Shown here one piece after another: positions 8,237 to 17,830 of a stretch of DNA of 64,000 bases. Source of the stretch: Pseudomonadota bacterium. GTDB lineage: Bacteria > Pseudomonadota > Alphaproteobacteria > Acetobacterales > Acetobacteraceae. Each line of letters begins with the position of its first letter. The first letter of the stretch is position 1. The notes below the pieces were generated by a model. That model was given only the letters and a program-made list of their open reading frames with translations, made no database searches and was not told the origin of the DNA. The stretch is taken from contig JAJZBM010000008.1 of assembly GCA_021798915.1 (NCBI GenBank), positions 40,597 through 104,596 of the forward strand, written 5' to 3'. A program made the position numbers and the translations under genes.

Positions 8237-9658
8237 ATGAGTGTCGCGAAATTATTGATCGTCGAGGATGACGAGGGGTTGTGTGGCCAGTATCGCTGGG
8301 CGTTTCCTGGTCTCAAGCCGGTCATCACCCATCGCCGGGCGCAGGCTTTGGCGGCGCTGGCCAAGGAGCGGCCGGGGGTGGTGGTGCTTGATCTCGGCCT
8401 GCCGCCCGATCCCGACGGGGTGAGCGAGGGGTTCGCGACGCTGGAGGAGATTTTACGCGCCGCCCCCGCGACCAAGGTCATTCTCGCGACCGGCAGCAAC
8501 GAGCGTGAGAACGCGCTCCGCGCCATCGCCGCCGGGGCCTATGATTTCTACGAGAAGCCGATCGACATCGCGGTGTTGCGTGGCATCGTCGACCGGGCGC
8601 TCAGGCTGCATGAGCTGGAAGCGGAGAACAAGCGTCTCGCCGAGGCGGCGGCGCAAAGCCCGCTGCCGCGCATCATCACCGCCGCCGAACCGATGCTGAA
8701 AATCTGCCGTGACATCGAAAAGCTCGCGGCGACCAACGTGCCGGTGCTACTGCTCGGCGAAAGCGGCACCGGCAAGGAGGCGTTGGCGCGGGCCCTGCAT
8801 GATCTCGGCCCACGCGCCAAGGGGCCGTTCATCGCCCTCAATTGCGGCGCCATTCCGGAAAACCTGCTGGAGAGTGAACTCTTCGGCCATGAGCGCGGCG
8901 CCTTCACCGGCGCGGTGCGGCAGACCCTCGGCAAAATCGAGATGGCGCATCTCGGCACGCTTTTCCTCGACGAGATCGGCGATCTGCCACACCCGCTGCA
9001 GGTCAAGCTGCTGCGCGTCCTCCAGGATCAGGTGATCGAACGGATCGGCGGGCGGCAGCGGATCCAGGTCGATGTGCGCATCGTTTCGGCCACCAACCAG
9101 GGGATCGAGACCGAGGTGGCGGCGGGGCGGTTTCGCGGCGATCTCTTTTATCGTCTCAATTCGGTGACGCTGCGCATCCCGCCGCTCCGCGCCCGGGATG
9201 GCGACGCGGTGCTGCTCGCGCGCTATTTCCTGCACCGCTTCAACGATGAGTTCCACCGCAACGTGCGCGGCCTGAGCGAAACCGCGGTGGCGGCGCTCAC
9301 CGCGCATGACTGGCCGGGCAATGTGCGCGAGCTGGAAAACCGGATGAAGCGGGCGGTGGTGATGAGCGAGACGCGGCTGATCGAACCGGCCGATCTCGAA
9401 CTCGAAGCGCCGGCGATCGCCGCTGACGGCGATGGCGGGGCGGGCGGCGATGACCCCAATCTCGATCTCCGCACCGCGCGGAGCCGCGCCGAGCGCGACG
9501 TGATCGAGCGGGCGCTGGCCCGCAGCGGTGGGAATCTCTCCACCGCCGCACAATTGCTTGGCGTCAGCCGCACGACCTTGTACGGATTATTGCGCAATCA
9601 TGGACTCGAAGCCTCGCTTCCCGACGGGGCGACGCAAGACATAACGGAAAACCGATGA
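8237..9658 (+). CDS. prsR: PEP-CTERM-box response regulator PrsR (sigma-54-dependent activator)
   Basis: 473 residues. A receiver domain (residues 1-125) has the acidic pair EDD, phospho-acceptor Asp52 in VVLDLGLP, and Lys in the FYEKPID switch. The AAA+ domain has Walker A GESGTGKE (about 174-181), the sigma-54 contact loop GAFTGA and Walker B LFLDEIGD. The C-terminal Fis-type helix-turn-helix is NLSTAAQLLGVSRTTLYGLL. It activates sigma-54 promoters of PEP-CTERM and polysaccharide genes after phosphorylation by PrsK. The start is followed directly by the canonical LLIVEDD strand. The ribosome site is weak, lying next to the inverted-repeat element. Confidence 0.94.
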   Translation: MSVAKLLIVEDDEGLCGQYRWAFPGLKPVITHRRAQALAALAKERPGVVVLDLGLPPDPDGVSEGFATLEEILRAAPATKVILATGSNERENALRAIAAGAYDFYEKPIDIAVLRGIVDRALRLHELEAENKRLAEAAAQSPLPRIITAAEPMLKICRDIEKLAATNVPVLLLGESGTGKEALARALHDLGPRAKGPFIALNCGAIPENLLESELFGHERGAFTGAVRQTLGKIEMAHLGTLFLDEIGDLPHPLQVKLLRVLQDQVIERIGGRQRIQVDVRIVSATNQGIETEVAAGRFRGDLFYRLNSVTLRIPPLRARDGDAVLLARYFLHRFNDEFHRNVRGLSETAVAALTAHDWPGNVRELENRMKRAVVMSETRLIEPADLELEAPAIAADGDGGAGGDDPNLDLRTARSRAERDVIERALARSGGNLSTAAQLLGVSRTTLYGLLRNHGLEASLPDGATQDITENR

Positions 9659-12438
9659 TGTCCGCATCTCATCCGCGCTCTGACCGATTGGCCCGGCTCG
9701 CCCTCAGCGGCACGGCACTGGCGGCGCTGCTCTGGCCGGGGCTGGCTTTCGCCGCCGATCATTACGCCAAGGCGGAGGCGCTGCTCGCCAGCGGCGATCT
9801 CCGGGGCGCGCAGATCGAACTCCGCAACGCCGTCCGTGACGATCCCGAGAATGGCCGCGCGCATCTCGGCCTCGCCGATGTCGATCTCCGTCTCGGCGAC
9901 CCGGCGGGCGCGGAAAAGGAGGCCGGCAAGGCGCGCGATCTCGGCACCGAGCCACGGCGGGCAACCGAGATTCTGCTGCAATCCTATCTCGATCAGCAGC
10001 GCCCGCGCGACCTGCTGCAAACCTTCCCGGCGACCGGCAACCCGCCCGATCTCGCGCCGACCATCCTCGCCGCGCGGGCCCGCGCCGAACTGATGCTCGA
10101 TCAGGTGGACAAAGCCGCCGCCGATATCGACGCCGCCCGCGCGATCGCCCCGGATGCGACCGAAGTCCTTCTCACCGCCTCCCAAGTGGCGAGCGCCAAG
10201 GGCGACACCAAGGCCGCGGAAGCGGCGGTCGCGGCGGTGCTCAAGGCCGATCCCCAAAATGCCGCCGCCTTGCGGCGCAAGGCGCAGTTCACCGCCAATG
10301 CCGGTGATCGCGCCGGCGCGATCACCATCCTGGACGGGGTTCTCGCGCGCGATCCCAACGACATCGTCGCCCGCCTGCAGCGCGCCGATCTCCTGATCGC
10401 GAGCCGCCAGAACGACAAGGCGAAGGAAGATATCGCGGCCGTCCAGAAAATGCTGCCGAACAACGCCCAGGCGGTCTATCTCCACGCCCTGATCCTCGCC
10501 GAGGCCGGGGATTTCAAGGGCGCCGGCGCCGATATGGAAAAACTGTCGAGCGTGCTCTCGCGCATGCCGAACGCCTATTACATCGACGCTCTGGTCAAAA
10601 ACCAGCTCGGCGAGCGCGAACAGGCGCTCGACTCCGCCCGGCGCTACGTCGCCCGTTTCCCGGGCGACCCGCGCGGCGTCGCACTCCTGGTTCAGATCGA
10701 CATGGCGCGCCACGCCCCCGACGAGGCGATCACGGCGCTCAACAAAGCAATCCTTCTGAACGACAAGAACCCCGCTTTGCACGAGATGCTGGGCCAGGTC
10801 TATCTCGCGACCGGCAAGCTCGCGCCAGCGATCACGAGCTATGAGACGGCGAGCACGCTCGCGCCCGATAACGCCGCCCTCCTGAGCCGGCTCGGGGAGT
10901 TGAAGCTCGATGCCGGCGACAATGAGGGTGCGGCGGCGGCGTTCGAGCGCTCGCTGAAGCTCGATCCCAAACAAGCCAAGGCTGGCGAGATGCTGGTCCT
11001 CACCGGGATCGTCGCCGGGGACTTCACGCAGGCCGAAAGCCACCTCGCCGAACTCCGCAAGCAGGAGGGCGATGCCGCGGTGGTCGGCAATCTCGATGGT
11101 CTGCTGAAGCTCGCCGAGATGGACTATCCCGGCGCGGAAGCGGCCTTCGCCGGCGTCATCAAGGCCCATCCCGACGCCATCGCCGCCAAGCTCAGCCTGG
11201 CGCGGCTGGAATTGATCGAGGGGCGAAACGACGACGCCTGGGCATTGCTCGACGAAGTGTTGGCCAAGCAGCCCGGAAACCGCACCGCGCTCAATATCGC
11301 CGTCGCCGCGCGCGAACAGCAGGGCAAGCCGAAGGAAGCGCTGGCGCTGCTTGCGGCAGCGCATGCGGCGGTGCCGAACGACGCCAACATCGCCGCGAGC
11401 TATGCCGGATTGCTGCTCCGCGGCAATGACGCCAAGGCGGCACTGGCGGTGACCCTGGGCAAGGACCAGCCGGCGCCGGTCGCGCTGCTGCTGGTGCAGG
11501 GCGCGGCGCAGGCATCGCTCGGCCTCAACGAGGCGGCACGCGACACCTACCGCCAGATCCTCACCAGTGATCCGGCACAGACGACGGCGCGGATCAATCT
11601 CATCCGGCTCCTGGTTTTGGCCAAGGATTACAGCGGCGCGCAAAGCGTGATCGATGCCGGGCTCAAGGCCTATCCCGCCAATTACGAGCTGATGCAGGCA
11701 GCTCTCGGCGTCGCGCTCGCCTCCGGTGGCGCGGATGCGGCGCTGGCGCGGGCCGACGCCCTGGCCAAGGATGCAGCGCATCTGCCGGCGGCACTCGCAT
11801 TGGCGGGTGATTTCCACATGTCACAGAAACACTATGACGCGGCGGCAAAAGCCTATGCCGCGGCCGCCGCCGATCAGCCCTCGACGATGCTGACGCTGCG
11901 CGAGGCGGCGGCGGACAATGCCGCCGGCCACAAGGACCGGGCGATGGCGACGCTCACCACCTGGGTCGGGAGCCACGCCGATGACGTGCCGGCGCTCGTC
12001 GCGCTCGCCGATCTGGAAATCGCCGACCGACACTATCCGGAAGCGGCCGGGCATTTGCAGACCGCCCTCGCTCATCAGCCGAACAACATCGTCGCCCTCA
12101 ACAATCTCGCCTGGATCGACCAGCAGCTCGGCAAGCCAGAGGCGCTGAAACTCGCCGAACGCGCCTATCTCCTCGCCCCCGGCGCGCAGACCGCGGATAC
12201 GCTCGGCGATATCCTGGTCCACGCGAAAAATCCGGCCGGGCTTCCCCTGCTCCGCCAGGCCCATGCCGAATTGCCGGGAGACCCCGCCATTCAATATCAC
12301 CTCGCGGCCGCGCTGGCCCAGGCCGGACACCGCGACGAGGCGGTCGCGCTGCTGACCCCGATCACCGACGACAAAACCAACTTCCCCGAGAAGGACGGCG
12401 CCCGCCAGTTGCTCGCCGATCTCAACGCCGGCAAATAG
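9655..12438 (+). CDS. prsT: XrtA/PEP-CTERM system TPR-repeat protein PrsT
   Basis: 927 residues. The signal peptide runs to about residue 34 (LWPGLAFAAD). The rest is a chain of tetratricopeptide units rich in Ala/Leu with recurrent A-x-LG-x-A and LDP-type turns. Unlike many PrsT proteins annotated as lipoproteins, no lipobox Cys is seen, so a soluble periplasmic form is inferred. The start overlaps the prsR stop (ATGA), so it is translationally coupled; the adjacent second ATG at 9658 is an alternative. The exact role is unknown; the family consistently sits with prsK/prsR and the chain-length genes. Confidence 0.9.
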   Translation: MMSASHPRSDRLARLALSGTALAALLWPGLAFAADHYAKAEALLASGDLRGAQIELRNAVRDDPENGRAHLGLADVDLRLGDPAGAEKEAGKARDLGTEPRRATEILLQSYLDQQRPRDLLQTFPATGNPPDLAPTILAARARAELMLDQVDKAAADIDAARAIAPDATEVLLTASQVASAKGDTKAAEAAVAAVLKADPQNAAALRRKAQFTANAGDRAGAITILDGVLARDPNDIVARLQRADLLIASRQNDKAKEDIAAVQKMLPNNAQAVYLHALILAEAGDFKGAGADMEKLSSVLSRMPNAYYIDALVKNQLGEREQALDSARRYVARFPGDPRGVALLVQIDMARHAPDEAITALNKAILLNDKNPALHEMLGQVYLATGKLAPAITSYETASTLAPDNAALLSRLGELKLDAGDNEGAAAAFERSLKLDPKQAKAGEMLVLTGIVAGDFTQAESHLAELRKQEGDAAVVGNLDGLLKLAEMDYPGAEAAFAGVIKAHPDAIAAKLSLARLELIEGRNDDAWALLDEVLAKQPGNRTALNIAVAAREQQGKPKEALALLAAAHAAVPNDANIAASYAGLLLRGNDAKAALAVTLGKDQPAPVALLLVQGAAQASLGLNEAARDTYRQILTSDPAQTTARINLIRLLVLAKDYSGAQSVIDAGLKAYPANYELMQAALGVALASGGADAALARADALAKDAAHLPAALALAGDFHMSQKHYDAAAKAYAAAAADQPSTMLTLREAAADNAAGHKDRAMATLTTWVGSHADDVPALVALADLEIADRHYPEAAGHLQTALAHQPNNIVALNNLAWIDQQLGKPEALKLAERAYLLAPGAQTADTLGDILVHAKNPAGLPLLRQAHAELPGDPAIQYHLAAALAQAGHRDEAVALLTPITDDKTNFPEKDGARQLLADLNAGK

Positions 12439-12455
12439 GGGCGTGGGGTCGGGCG

Positions 12456-13784
12456 ATGCGCAACCTTGTCTTCATGATGGCGATGATGGGCGGCATGCTG
12501 CCGATGACGATCGCGCGCCCGTTCGTCGGCGTCATCCTGTGGTGCTGGATTTCGTTCCAAAACCCCCATGAACTCACCTGGGGCATGTCGATGACCATCC
12601 CCTGGGCGATGATGATTTTCGCCGCGACGATCATGGGCTGCCTCGGGGCGCGCGAGCCCAAATCCTTCCCGATCAACGCCACCACCGTGCTGATCGCCCT
12701 GTTCATCGTCCTGATCTCGCTCACCTCGCTCACCGCCCTCGCGCCGCCCGAGATGGTGGAATACAAATGGTCGTTCGTGGCCAAATCGTTTTTCGCGCAA
12801 TTGCTGATCTTGGCGCTGCTCACCGAACGCCGGCGCATCCACGCCTTGATCTGGGTGATGGTCATCTCGCTCGGCTATTACGGTCTGCGCGGCGGGGTTT
12901 TCACATTGACCCATGCCGGCAATTACCGCGTGCTCGGGCCGCCGATGACGATGATCACCGACAACAACCATCTCGCCGCCGGTCTGCTCGTCTGCATGCC
13001 GATGATGAATTACCTTCGCATGCAGTCCCGCCATCGTCTGGTGCGGCTTGGGCTGTTGGTGGTGATGGTTTTCACGCTGTTCTCGATCCTTGGCAGCTAT
13101 TCGCGCGGCGCCCTCATCGGGCTCGGGGCGATGTCGCTGTTTCTGTGGTGGAACAGCCCGCACAAGATCGTCTCGGCGGCGGTGGTCGGTGTCGCGCTCG
13201 CCGGCGCGATCTCGTTCATGCCGCCGAGCTGGACGGCGCGGATGTCGACCATCGATTCCAGCCATGTCGATGACTCGGCGCAGGGCCGCCTCAATATCTG
13301 GCACGCATCGTGGAAAATCGCCCTCGCCCGCCCGCTCACCGGCGGCGGCTTCATGGCGCCCTACCGCCAGAACATCGTCGATGAGTATGATTACGGCACC
13401 ACCGCGCGCGCCGTGCACAGCATCTATTTCGAGGTCATCGGCGAACACGGTTTCCCGACCTTCTTCGTCTGGCTCGGCATCACGCTCGCCGGCATCGTCA
13501 ATACCTGGCGCATCATCCGCGCGACCCGCAAGGTGCCGGAACTGCGCTGGGCCTATGATCTCGCCAAGATGGCGCAAGTCTCGATCATCGCCTATCTCGT
13601 CGCCGGCACGTTTCTTTCGCTCTGCTACTGGGATTTCTATTTCACCCTGCTGATGGGCGTTGCCGCGACTTGGGAGCGGGTCAAGGAGGCGGCGCGTGTT
13701 GCGGCGCCGTCGCGTGCGGGCGTGCTTGCCACCCGCGCGCACTTGGCCGCGCCCGGCGCCGCGCTGCCCGCGCCGCGCGGCTGA
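12456..13784 (+). CDS. Putative O-glycosylation ligase, exosortase A-associated (O-antigen ligase-like)
   Basis: 442 residues, polytopic with about ten to twelve hydrophobic segments. The N-terminus (MTIARPFVGVILWCWISFQNPHELTWG) is characteristic of the exosortase A-associated ligase family. A large loop contains AQGRLNIWHASWKIA and GGGFMAPYR, as in O-antigen ligase/polymerase proteins. It is expected to polymerise or transfer lipid-linked glycan at the periplasmic face. The C-terminal tail is Ala/Pro-rich. It begins 17 nt after prsT in the same operon. Confidence 0.9.
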   Translation: MRNLVFMMAMMGGMLPMTIARPFVGVILWCWISFQNPHELTWGMSMTIPWAMMIFAATIMGCLGAREPKSFPINATTVLIALFIVLISLTSLTALAPPEMVEYKWSFVAKSFFAQLLILALLTERRRIHALIWVMVISLGYYGLRGGVFTLTHAGNYRVLGPPMTMITDNNHLAAGLLVCMPMMNYLRMQSRHRLVRLGLLVVMVFTLFSILGSYSRGALIGLGAMSLFLWWNSPHKIVSAAVVGVALAGAISFMPPSWTARMSTIDSSHVDDSAQGRLNIWHASWKIALARPLTGGGFMAPYRQNIVDEYDYGTTARAVHSIYFEVIGEHGFPTFFVWLGITLAGIVNTWRIIRATRKVPELRWAYDLAKMAQVSIIAYLVAGTFLSLCYWDFYFTLLMGVAATWERVKEAARVAAPSRAGVLATRAHLAAPGAALPAPRG

Positions 13785-13789
13785 ACGCC

Positions 13790-14020
13790 ATGGACACGCT
13801 CTATTTCCTGTCCTGCATCTTTGGGATCTTCTGGCTCGCGCTCTGGAGTATTCGCGACCCCACACGCCATTCGCGGTTATGGTGGCCGTTCGCCATGAAG
13901 GATGACGCCGCGGCGCCGCCCGAACTACGATCCCCGCCGCCGGCCTCGCCACGCCCCGGCCGCCGACAGCCCCCCCCCTCGCGTCGCGCGCCGCCGCCGC
14001 CGCGCCGGCGTGCCGCGTGA
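13790..14020 (+). CDS. Small membrane protein of the XrtA locus, function unknown
   Basis: 76 residues. One hydrophobic segment at the N-terminus (MDTLYFLSCIFGIFWLALW) is followed by a basic, Pro/Arg-rich cytoplasm-like tail. I do not recognise a domain. It starts 5 nt after the ligase gene, and its TGA stop overlaps the GTG start of the next glycosyltransferase (GTGA). That coupling on both sides is the main evidence that it is a real gene rather than a high-GC artefact. Confidence 0.6.
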   Translation: MDTLYFLSCIFGIFWLALWSIRDPTRHSRLWWPFAMKDDAAAPPELRSPPPASPRPGRRQPPPSRRAPPPPRRRAA

Positions 14021-15195
14021 CCGCATCGCTCCGCCTCCTCACCTTCACCACGCTGTACCCCAATGCAGCGCAGCCCAATCACGGCGTTTTCGTCGAAAAT
14101 CGTCTGCGCCATCTGCTGGCGAGCGAAGCGATCACCAGCACCGTGCTCGCGCCGGTGCCGTTTTTCCCCCTCTCATCGCCGCGTTTCGGCGCCTGGGCGG
14201 CGTATGCCCGGGTGCCGCGGTTTGAGAGCCGGCACGGCATTCCGGTGCATCATCCGCGCTATGGCGTGATCCCCAAAATCGGCACTGCGCTCGCGCCGTT
14301 TTTCCTCTATCACACCGCCCGCCGCGCCATCGACGCCCTGATCGCGCGCGGCCTCCGTTTCGATGTCATCGATGCCCATTACGTCTATCCCGATGGGGTT
14401 GCCGCGACCTGGCTCGGGCGCCACTTCCGCCGCCCGGTGGTGATCACCGCGCGCGGCTCGGATGTGACGCAACTGCCCGATTACGCCATCCCCCGCCGGC
14501 TGATCCGGCGCGCCATCGCCGATGCCGATCGTCTGATTTCGGTCAGCGCCGGGCTCAAGGAGGCGCTGATCGGGCTCGGCGCGCCAGCCGCCAAGGTAAG
14601 CGTGCTCCGGAACGGCGTCGATCTCGCGATGTTTCGCCCCCAAGAGCGCGAGGCCACCCGCGCCGCCCTTGCGCTCTCCGGCCCGACGCTGCTTTCGGTC
14701 GGCCATCTCATCCCGCGCAAGGGCCATGACCGGGTGATCGAGGCGCTGGCATTGTTGCCGGGATTCAGCCTGCTGATCCTCGGCGAGGGGCCGGAGCGGG
14801 CCCGGCTCGCGGCGCTGATCGCGGCGCGCGGGCTCGGCGGGCGGGCGCGTCTCCTCGGCGCCGCACCCCATGAGACGCTTTCGCGCTATTATTCCGCCGC
14901 CGATGCCCTGGTGCTGGCATCCAGCCGGGAGGGGTGGGCGAATGTGCTTTTGGAGGCGATGGCGTGCGGAACCCCGGTGATCGCGAGCCGAATTCCCGGC
15001 AACCCGGAAGTGGTGACGGCGCCGGAGGCGGGGTTGATCGTCGAGGAAAACTCTCCCGCCGGCATCGCCGACGCGGCGCGCAAGCTATTCGCCGCGCCGC
15101 CCGCGCGGGCGGCGACCCGCGCCTATGCCGAGCGCTTCGGCTGGGCGGAGACCAGCGCCGGGCAGGCGGCGCTGTTTCGCGCGCTGGCTCCGTAA
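14017..15195 (+). CDS. Glycosyltransferase family 4
   Basis: 392 residues with two Rossmann halves. The N-terminal acceptor half opens LRLLTFTTLYPN and contains GVFVENRLR. The C-terminal half has LLSVGHLIPRKGHD, LLILGEGPERARL, and the nucleotide-sugar motif SSREGWANVLLEAMACGTPV with the usual E-x7-E spacing. It starts at a GTG overlapping the previous stop. It adds a sugar to the lipid-linked repeat unit; donor and acceptor cannot be told. Confidence 0.9.
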   Translation: MTASLRLLTFTTLYPNAAQPNHGVFVENRLRHLLASEAITSTVLAPVPFFPLSSPRFGAWAAYARVPRFESRHGIPVHHPRYGVIPKIGTALAPFFLYHTARRAIDALIARGLRFDVIDAHYVYPDGVAATWLGRHFRRPVVITARGSDVTQLPDYAIPRRLIRRAIADADRLISVSAGLKEALIGLGAPAAKVSVLRNGVDLAMFRPQEREATRAALALSGPTLLSVGHLIPRKGHDRVIEALALLPGFSLLILGEGPERARLAALIAARGLGGRARLLGAAPHETLSRYYSAADALVLASSREGWANVLLEAMACGTPVIASRIPGNPEVVTAPEAGLIVEENSPAGIADAARKLFAAPPARAATRAYAERFGWAETSAGQAALFRALAP

Positions 15196-15229
15196 ACCGC
15201 GCCCCTCATCAGGAATTGGAAGACGTGGC

Positions 15230-16066
15230 ATGGATGAAACGAACGAGCCGAACCCGCCCCCGGACATCGACGAGCGCCAGCGCCGCGAACTGGAATACCA
15301 CCGCGACTTCGCCGCCCGCCATCGCGACAAGATCGAAACGCCGGTCGATCTCGATGTGGTGACGCCGGGGCGGCGGCGGCGCTGGAACGCCTATTGGTCG
15401 TCCTATGACGCGCTCATGGCGCAGGGCGTCGCCGGCAAGAAAGTTCTGGTGCCGGGCTGCGGCTTCGGCGAGGACGCGATCCGTCTCGCGGTGCTCGGGG
15501 CGGAGGTGTTCGCGGCCGACCTCTCCCCCGATCTCATCGCCATCGCCCGCGCCCGTGCCGAGCGCATGGGGATCACCGGGATTCGTTTCGAGGTCATGCC
15601 GGCGGAACGGATGACCTATGCCGATGACTGCTTCGATCTCGTCTATTTCAACGACATCCTGCACCATGTCGATATCCCGCGTACCCTGGCCGAGGTGCGG
15701 CGGGTGTTGCGGCCGGGCGGATGCGTCGTCGCCAACGAGCTTTATACCCACTCGCTGTCCCAGAAAATTCGTGAAAGCCGCCTGATCGCCGGAATCCTCT
15801 ATCGCCGCATGGTGCCGTTCATCTACGGCACCAAGACCCCCTATATCACCGAGGATGAACGCAAGATCGACGAGCGGGAACTCGCGATGATCGCGGCCAT
15901 CCTGCGGGCGCCGCGCTATGAATATTTCCTCCTGATCGGCGGCCGGCTGGTGCCACCCTATTGGCCGCGGATCGGCCAATTCGACCACGCCGCGCTCAAC
16001 GTCTTCCCCTCTCTCGGCCGGCTTCTCGCCGGTCGCGTCGTGGTGGTCGGCACGGTGAGGAAATAG
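15230..16066 (+). CDS. SAM-dependent methyltransferase (class I)
   Basis: 278 residues from the ATG at 15230 (AGGAATTGGAAGACG upstream). Motif I is VLVPGCGFGEDAIRLA, motif II acidic VFAADLS, motif IV DLVYFNDILHHV, and motif VI LRPGGCVVANEL. The Methyltransf_11-type core lies at about residues 65-180, and a hydrophobic C-terminal extension may contact the membrane. It probably methylates a glycan or its lipid carrier, judged from position as the last gene of the plus-strand XrtA block. Confidence 0.85.
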   Translation: MDETNEPNPPPDIDERQRRELEYHRDFAARHRDKIETPVDLDVVTPGRRRRWNAYWSSYDALMAQGVAGKKVLVPGCGFGEDAIRLAVLGAEVFAADLSPDLIAIARARAERMGITGIRFEVMPAERMTYADDCFDLVYFNDILHHVDIPRTLAEVRRVLRPGGCVVANELYTHSLSQKIRESRLIAGILYRRMVPFIYGTKTPYITEDERKIDERELAMIAAILRAPRYEYFLLIGGRLVPPYWPRIGQFDHAALNVFPSLGRLLAGRVVVVGTVRK

Positions 16067-16084
16067 CGCGCGGCGGCGGCCGGC

Positions 16085-17662
16085 TCAGTCGCGCGGCAGG
16101 CCGCGCCCGCGAAGCGGACGGCGCAGCCTGGCCAGCGTCGGACGCAGCATGGCGAGAAGATCGGTCTCCGCCCCCTCCGGCCTGCCGGCGGCGAACCACG
16201 CGGCCACCAGCGCGACGCCATAGGTAACCACCCCGAGCGGAACCAGAATAATGAGCGCTTCCACCTGAACCGAAGCCGGCGCGTTCGGCGCCGGGTGGGC
16301 GTAGCCGCTGCCGAGCAGCAGCACCGCCATCACCGAACAGGCGAGCAGTGGCCGCCAGGTTTGCGCCCCCAGCGCCCCGAGACTGATGCCGTAGCGGCGA
16401 AACAGCGTCCACGTCATGAGCCCGATTTCGAGCAGACTGCCGAGCATGCCGCCGAACACCCCCCCGACGAGACCGAATTTGATCGTCATCACGATGAACA
16501 CCGGCGCGCCGATGACATAGGAGACGGTAATGATTCGAAACAGCGGCCGGAGCACGGCGTGGGCGCTGAGCAGCGTCCCGGCGATCGCGCCGAACGCCCC
16601 GAAAATGCCGCCCACCGCCATGATCTGCAACAATGGCACCGCCGACATCCAGCGCGCGCCGAGCGCGAGATAAACCACCGGCTCGGCGACCAGCGCGATG
16701 CCGATCGAGGCCGGCAGAACCACAAGCGTGGTGGTGCCGATCACCCGAAGATAGGTCTCGGCGATGTTCTCCCCGGTGTGGCGCGCGGCGGCGAAAGCCG
16801 ACCAGCAGGCGCGGCAGAGCGGTTGCACCAGCTCCGTCCCCGGCAGGCTCGCGATCTCGCCGGCGACCGAAAAAATACCCACCTGCGCCGGGCCCAGCAG
16901 ACGCCCGATGACGAAGCTGCCGGTGCGGTCACGCACCAGGACGACCAGGCTGATGATCCACGTCCACACCGAAAACCCGATGATATGCCGCCAGGCGCCA
17001 ATCGAGAGCCTGGCGCGATAGGGGTGCATGACGTAGCTCATCACCACCCGCATGACGCGGAGCGTCAGAATACCGACCACCAGCGCCCAGTAGCTGCGCC
17101 AGAGGAAGGCAAGCGCGATGGTCACCGTGGTGCCGGCGAGGCGTGGCAGGAGGCGGAGCTGGAATTCCTTCTCGAACGCCATCTCGCGGCGGAAATCGAT
17201 GATGCCGACATTGTCGAACGCCTCGATCGCGGTCGCGATGGCAAGCGCGTAGAGCACATGCGCGAGCCTCGGTTCGTTGAAGAACACGGCGATCGGCACG
17301 GCGGTCGCGGCGACGATCAGGGCCGTTCCGAAATTGCGGATGAGGTTGAGGGTGAAGGCGGTATCGTAGAGATCACGCCCGGGGTTTTTCTCGCGGATCA
17401 GGACGTCGTCGACGCCGAGGATGGAAAGCGCGTCGATCGCCTGGGCGAAGCTGGTGCCGAGCGCGACCAGCCCGAAATCCGCCGGCAACAGGAGGCGGAC
17501 CAGGATCAGCGTGCTGAGAAGGCCGATGCCGCGGGTGAAGAGGCGCCAGATCATCACCCAGCCGGTCGCCTTCGCGGTCTTGGCGAGCAGCGCGTTCTGC
17601 CCCGCTTTGCCTGCCTTCGCCACCGGTCGTTCCACGACGGGATGATCCACTGTTTCGCTCAT
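16085..17662 (-). CDS. Polysaccharide flippase (Wzx/MATE-like oligosaccharide exporter)
   Basis: 525 residues from the ATG at 17662, with about twelve to fourteen membrane helices. It opens TGWVMIWRLFTRGIGLLSTL, with RLLLPADFGLVALGTS and FRREMAFEKEFQLR, the usual N-terminal pattern of lipopolysaccharide/EPS flippases (MVF superfamily). It moves the lipid-linked repeat unit across the inner membrane. Convergent with the methyltransferase gene (18 nt apart) and alone on its strand. Confidence 0.88.
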   Translation of the reverse strand: MSETVDHPVVERPVAKAGKAGQNALLAKTAKATGWVMIWRLFTRGIGLLSTLILVRLLLPADFGLVALGTSFAQAIDALSILGVDDVLIREKNPGRDLYDTAFTLNLIRNFGTALIVAATAVPIAVFFNEPRLAHVLYALAIATAIEAFDNVGIIDFRREMAFEKEFQLRLLPRLAGTTVTIALAFLWRSYWALVVGILTLRVMRVVMSYVMHPYRARLSIGAWRHIIGFSVWTWIISLVVLVRDRTGSFVIGRLLGPAQVGIFSVAGEIASLPGTELVQPLCRACWSAFAAARHTGENIAETYLRVIGTTTLVVLPASIGIALVAEPVVYLALGARWMSAVPLLQIMAVGGIFGAFGAIAGTLLSAHAVLRPLFRIITVSYVIGAPVFIVMTIKFGLVGGVFGGMLGSLLEIGLMTWTLFRRYGISLGALGAQTWRPLLACSVMAVLLLGSGYAHPAPNAPASVQVEALIILVPLGVVTYGVALVAAWFAAGRPEGAETDLLAMLRPTLARLRRPLRGRGLPRD

Positions 17663-17763
17663 TGTCCGTTGCTTCAGATACCAAGGCTTGACCCGACACC
17701 CTAGCGGCAAAAATATTAGCGCGAGGTTACAGGGAGATGAGCACCTGCGGCACTGCCCACCCT

Positions 17764-17814
17764 GAGAAAACCGAGAAGAAAGTCTTTTTGCTTCTTTTTC
17801 TTCAGAAAAAGAAG
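17764..17814. terminator. Family-B hairpin repeat after the H4MPT operon
   Basis: The hairpin at 17791-17814 has a 10-bp stem CTTCTTTTTC/GAAAAAGAAG with loop TTCA, preceded by AGAAAGTCTTTTTG. A near-identical copy lies at 53757-53800, and both copies are preceded by a matching TGCGGCACTGCCC segment. It sits just beyond the DUF447 stop on the strand leading into the flippase promoter, fitting an intrinsic terminator. Confidence 0.65.
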
Positions 17815-17830
17815 CGCTGTCCTTCCCCTT

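Noticed and set aside
9598..11817. 739-codon minus-strand frame
   Set aside because: Antisense to the well-recognised PrsT gene; the translation is rich in Arg/Asp/His/Gly and lacks any motif, a usual artefact of GC-rich third codon positions.
12297..14078. 593-codon minus-strand frame
   Set aside because: Antisense to the ligase gene, with His/Asp/Arg-rich composition and no domain.
16295..17704. 469-codon plus-strand frame
   Set aside because: Antisense to the flippase, which has clear membrane helices and family motifs.
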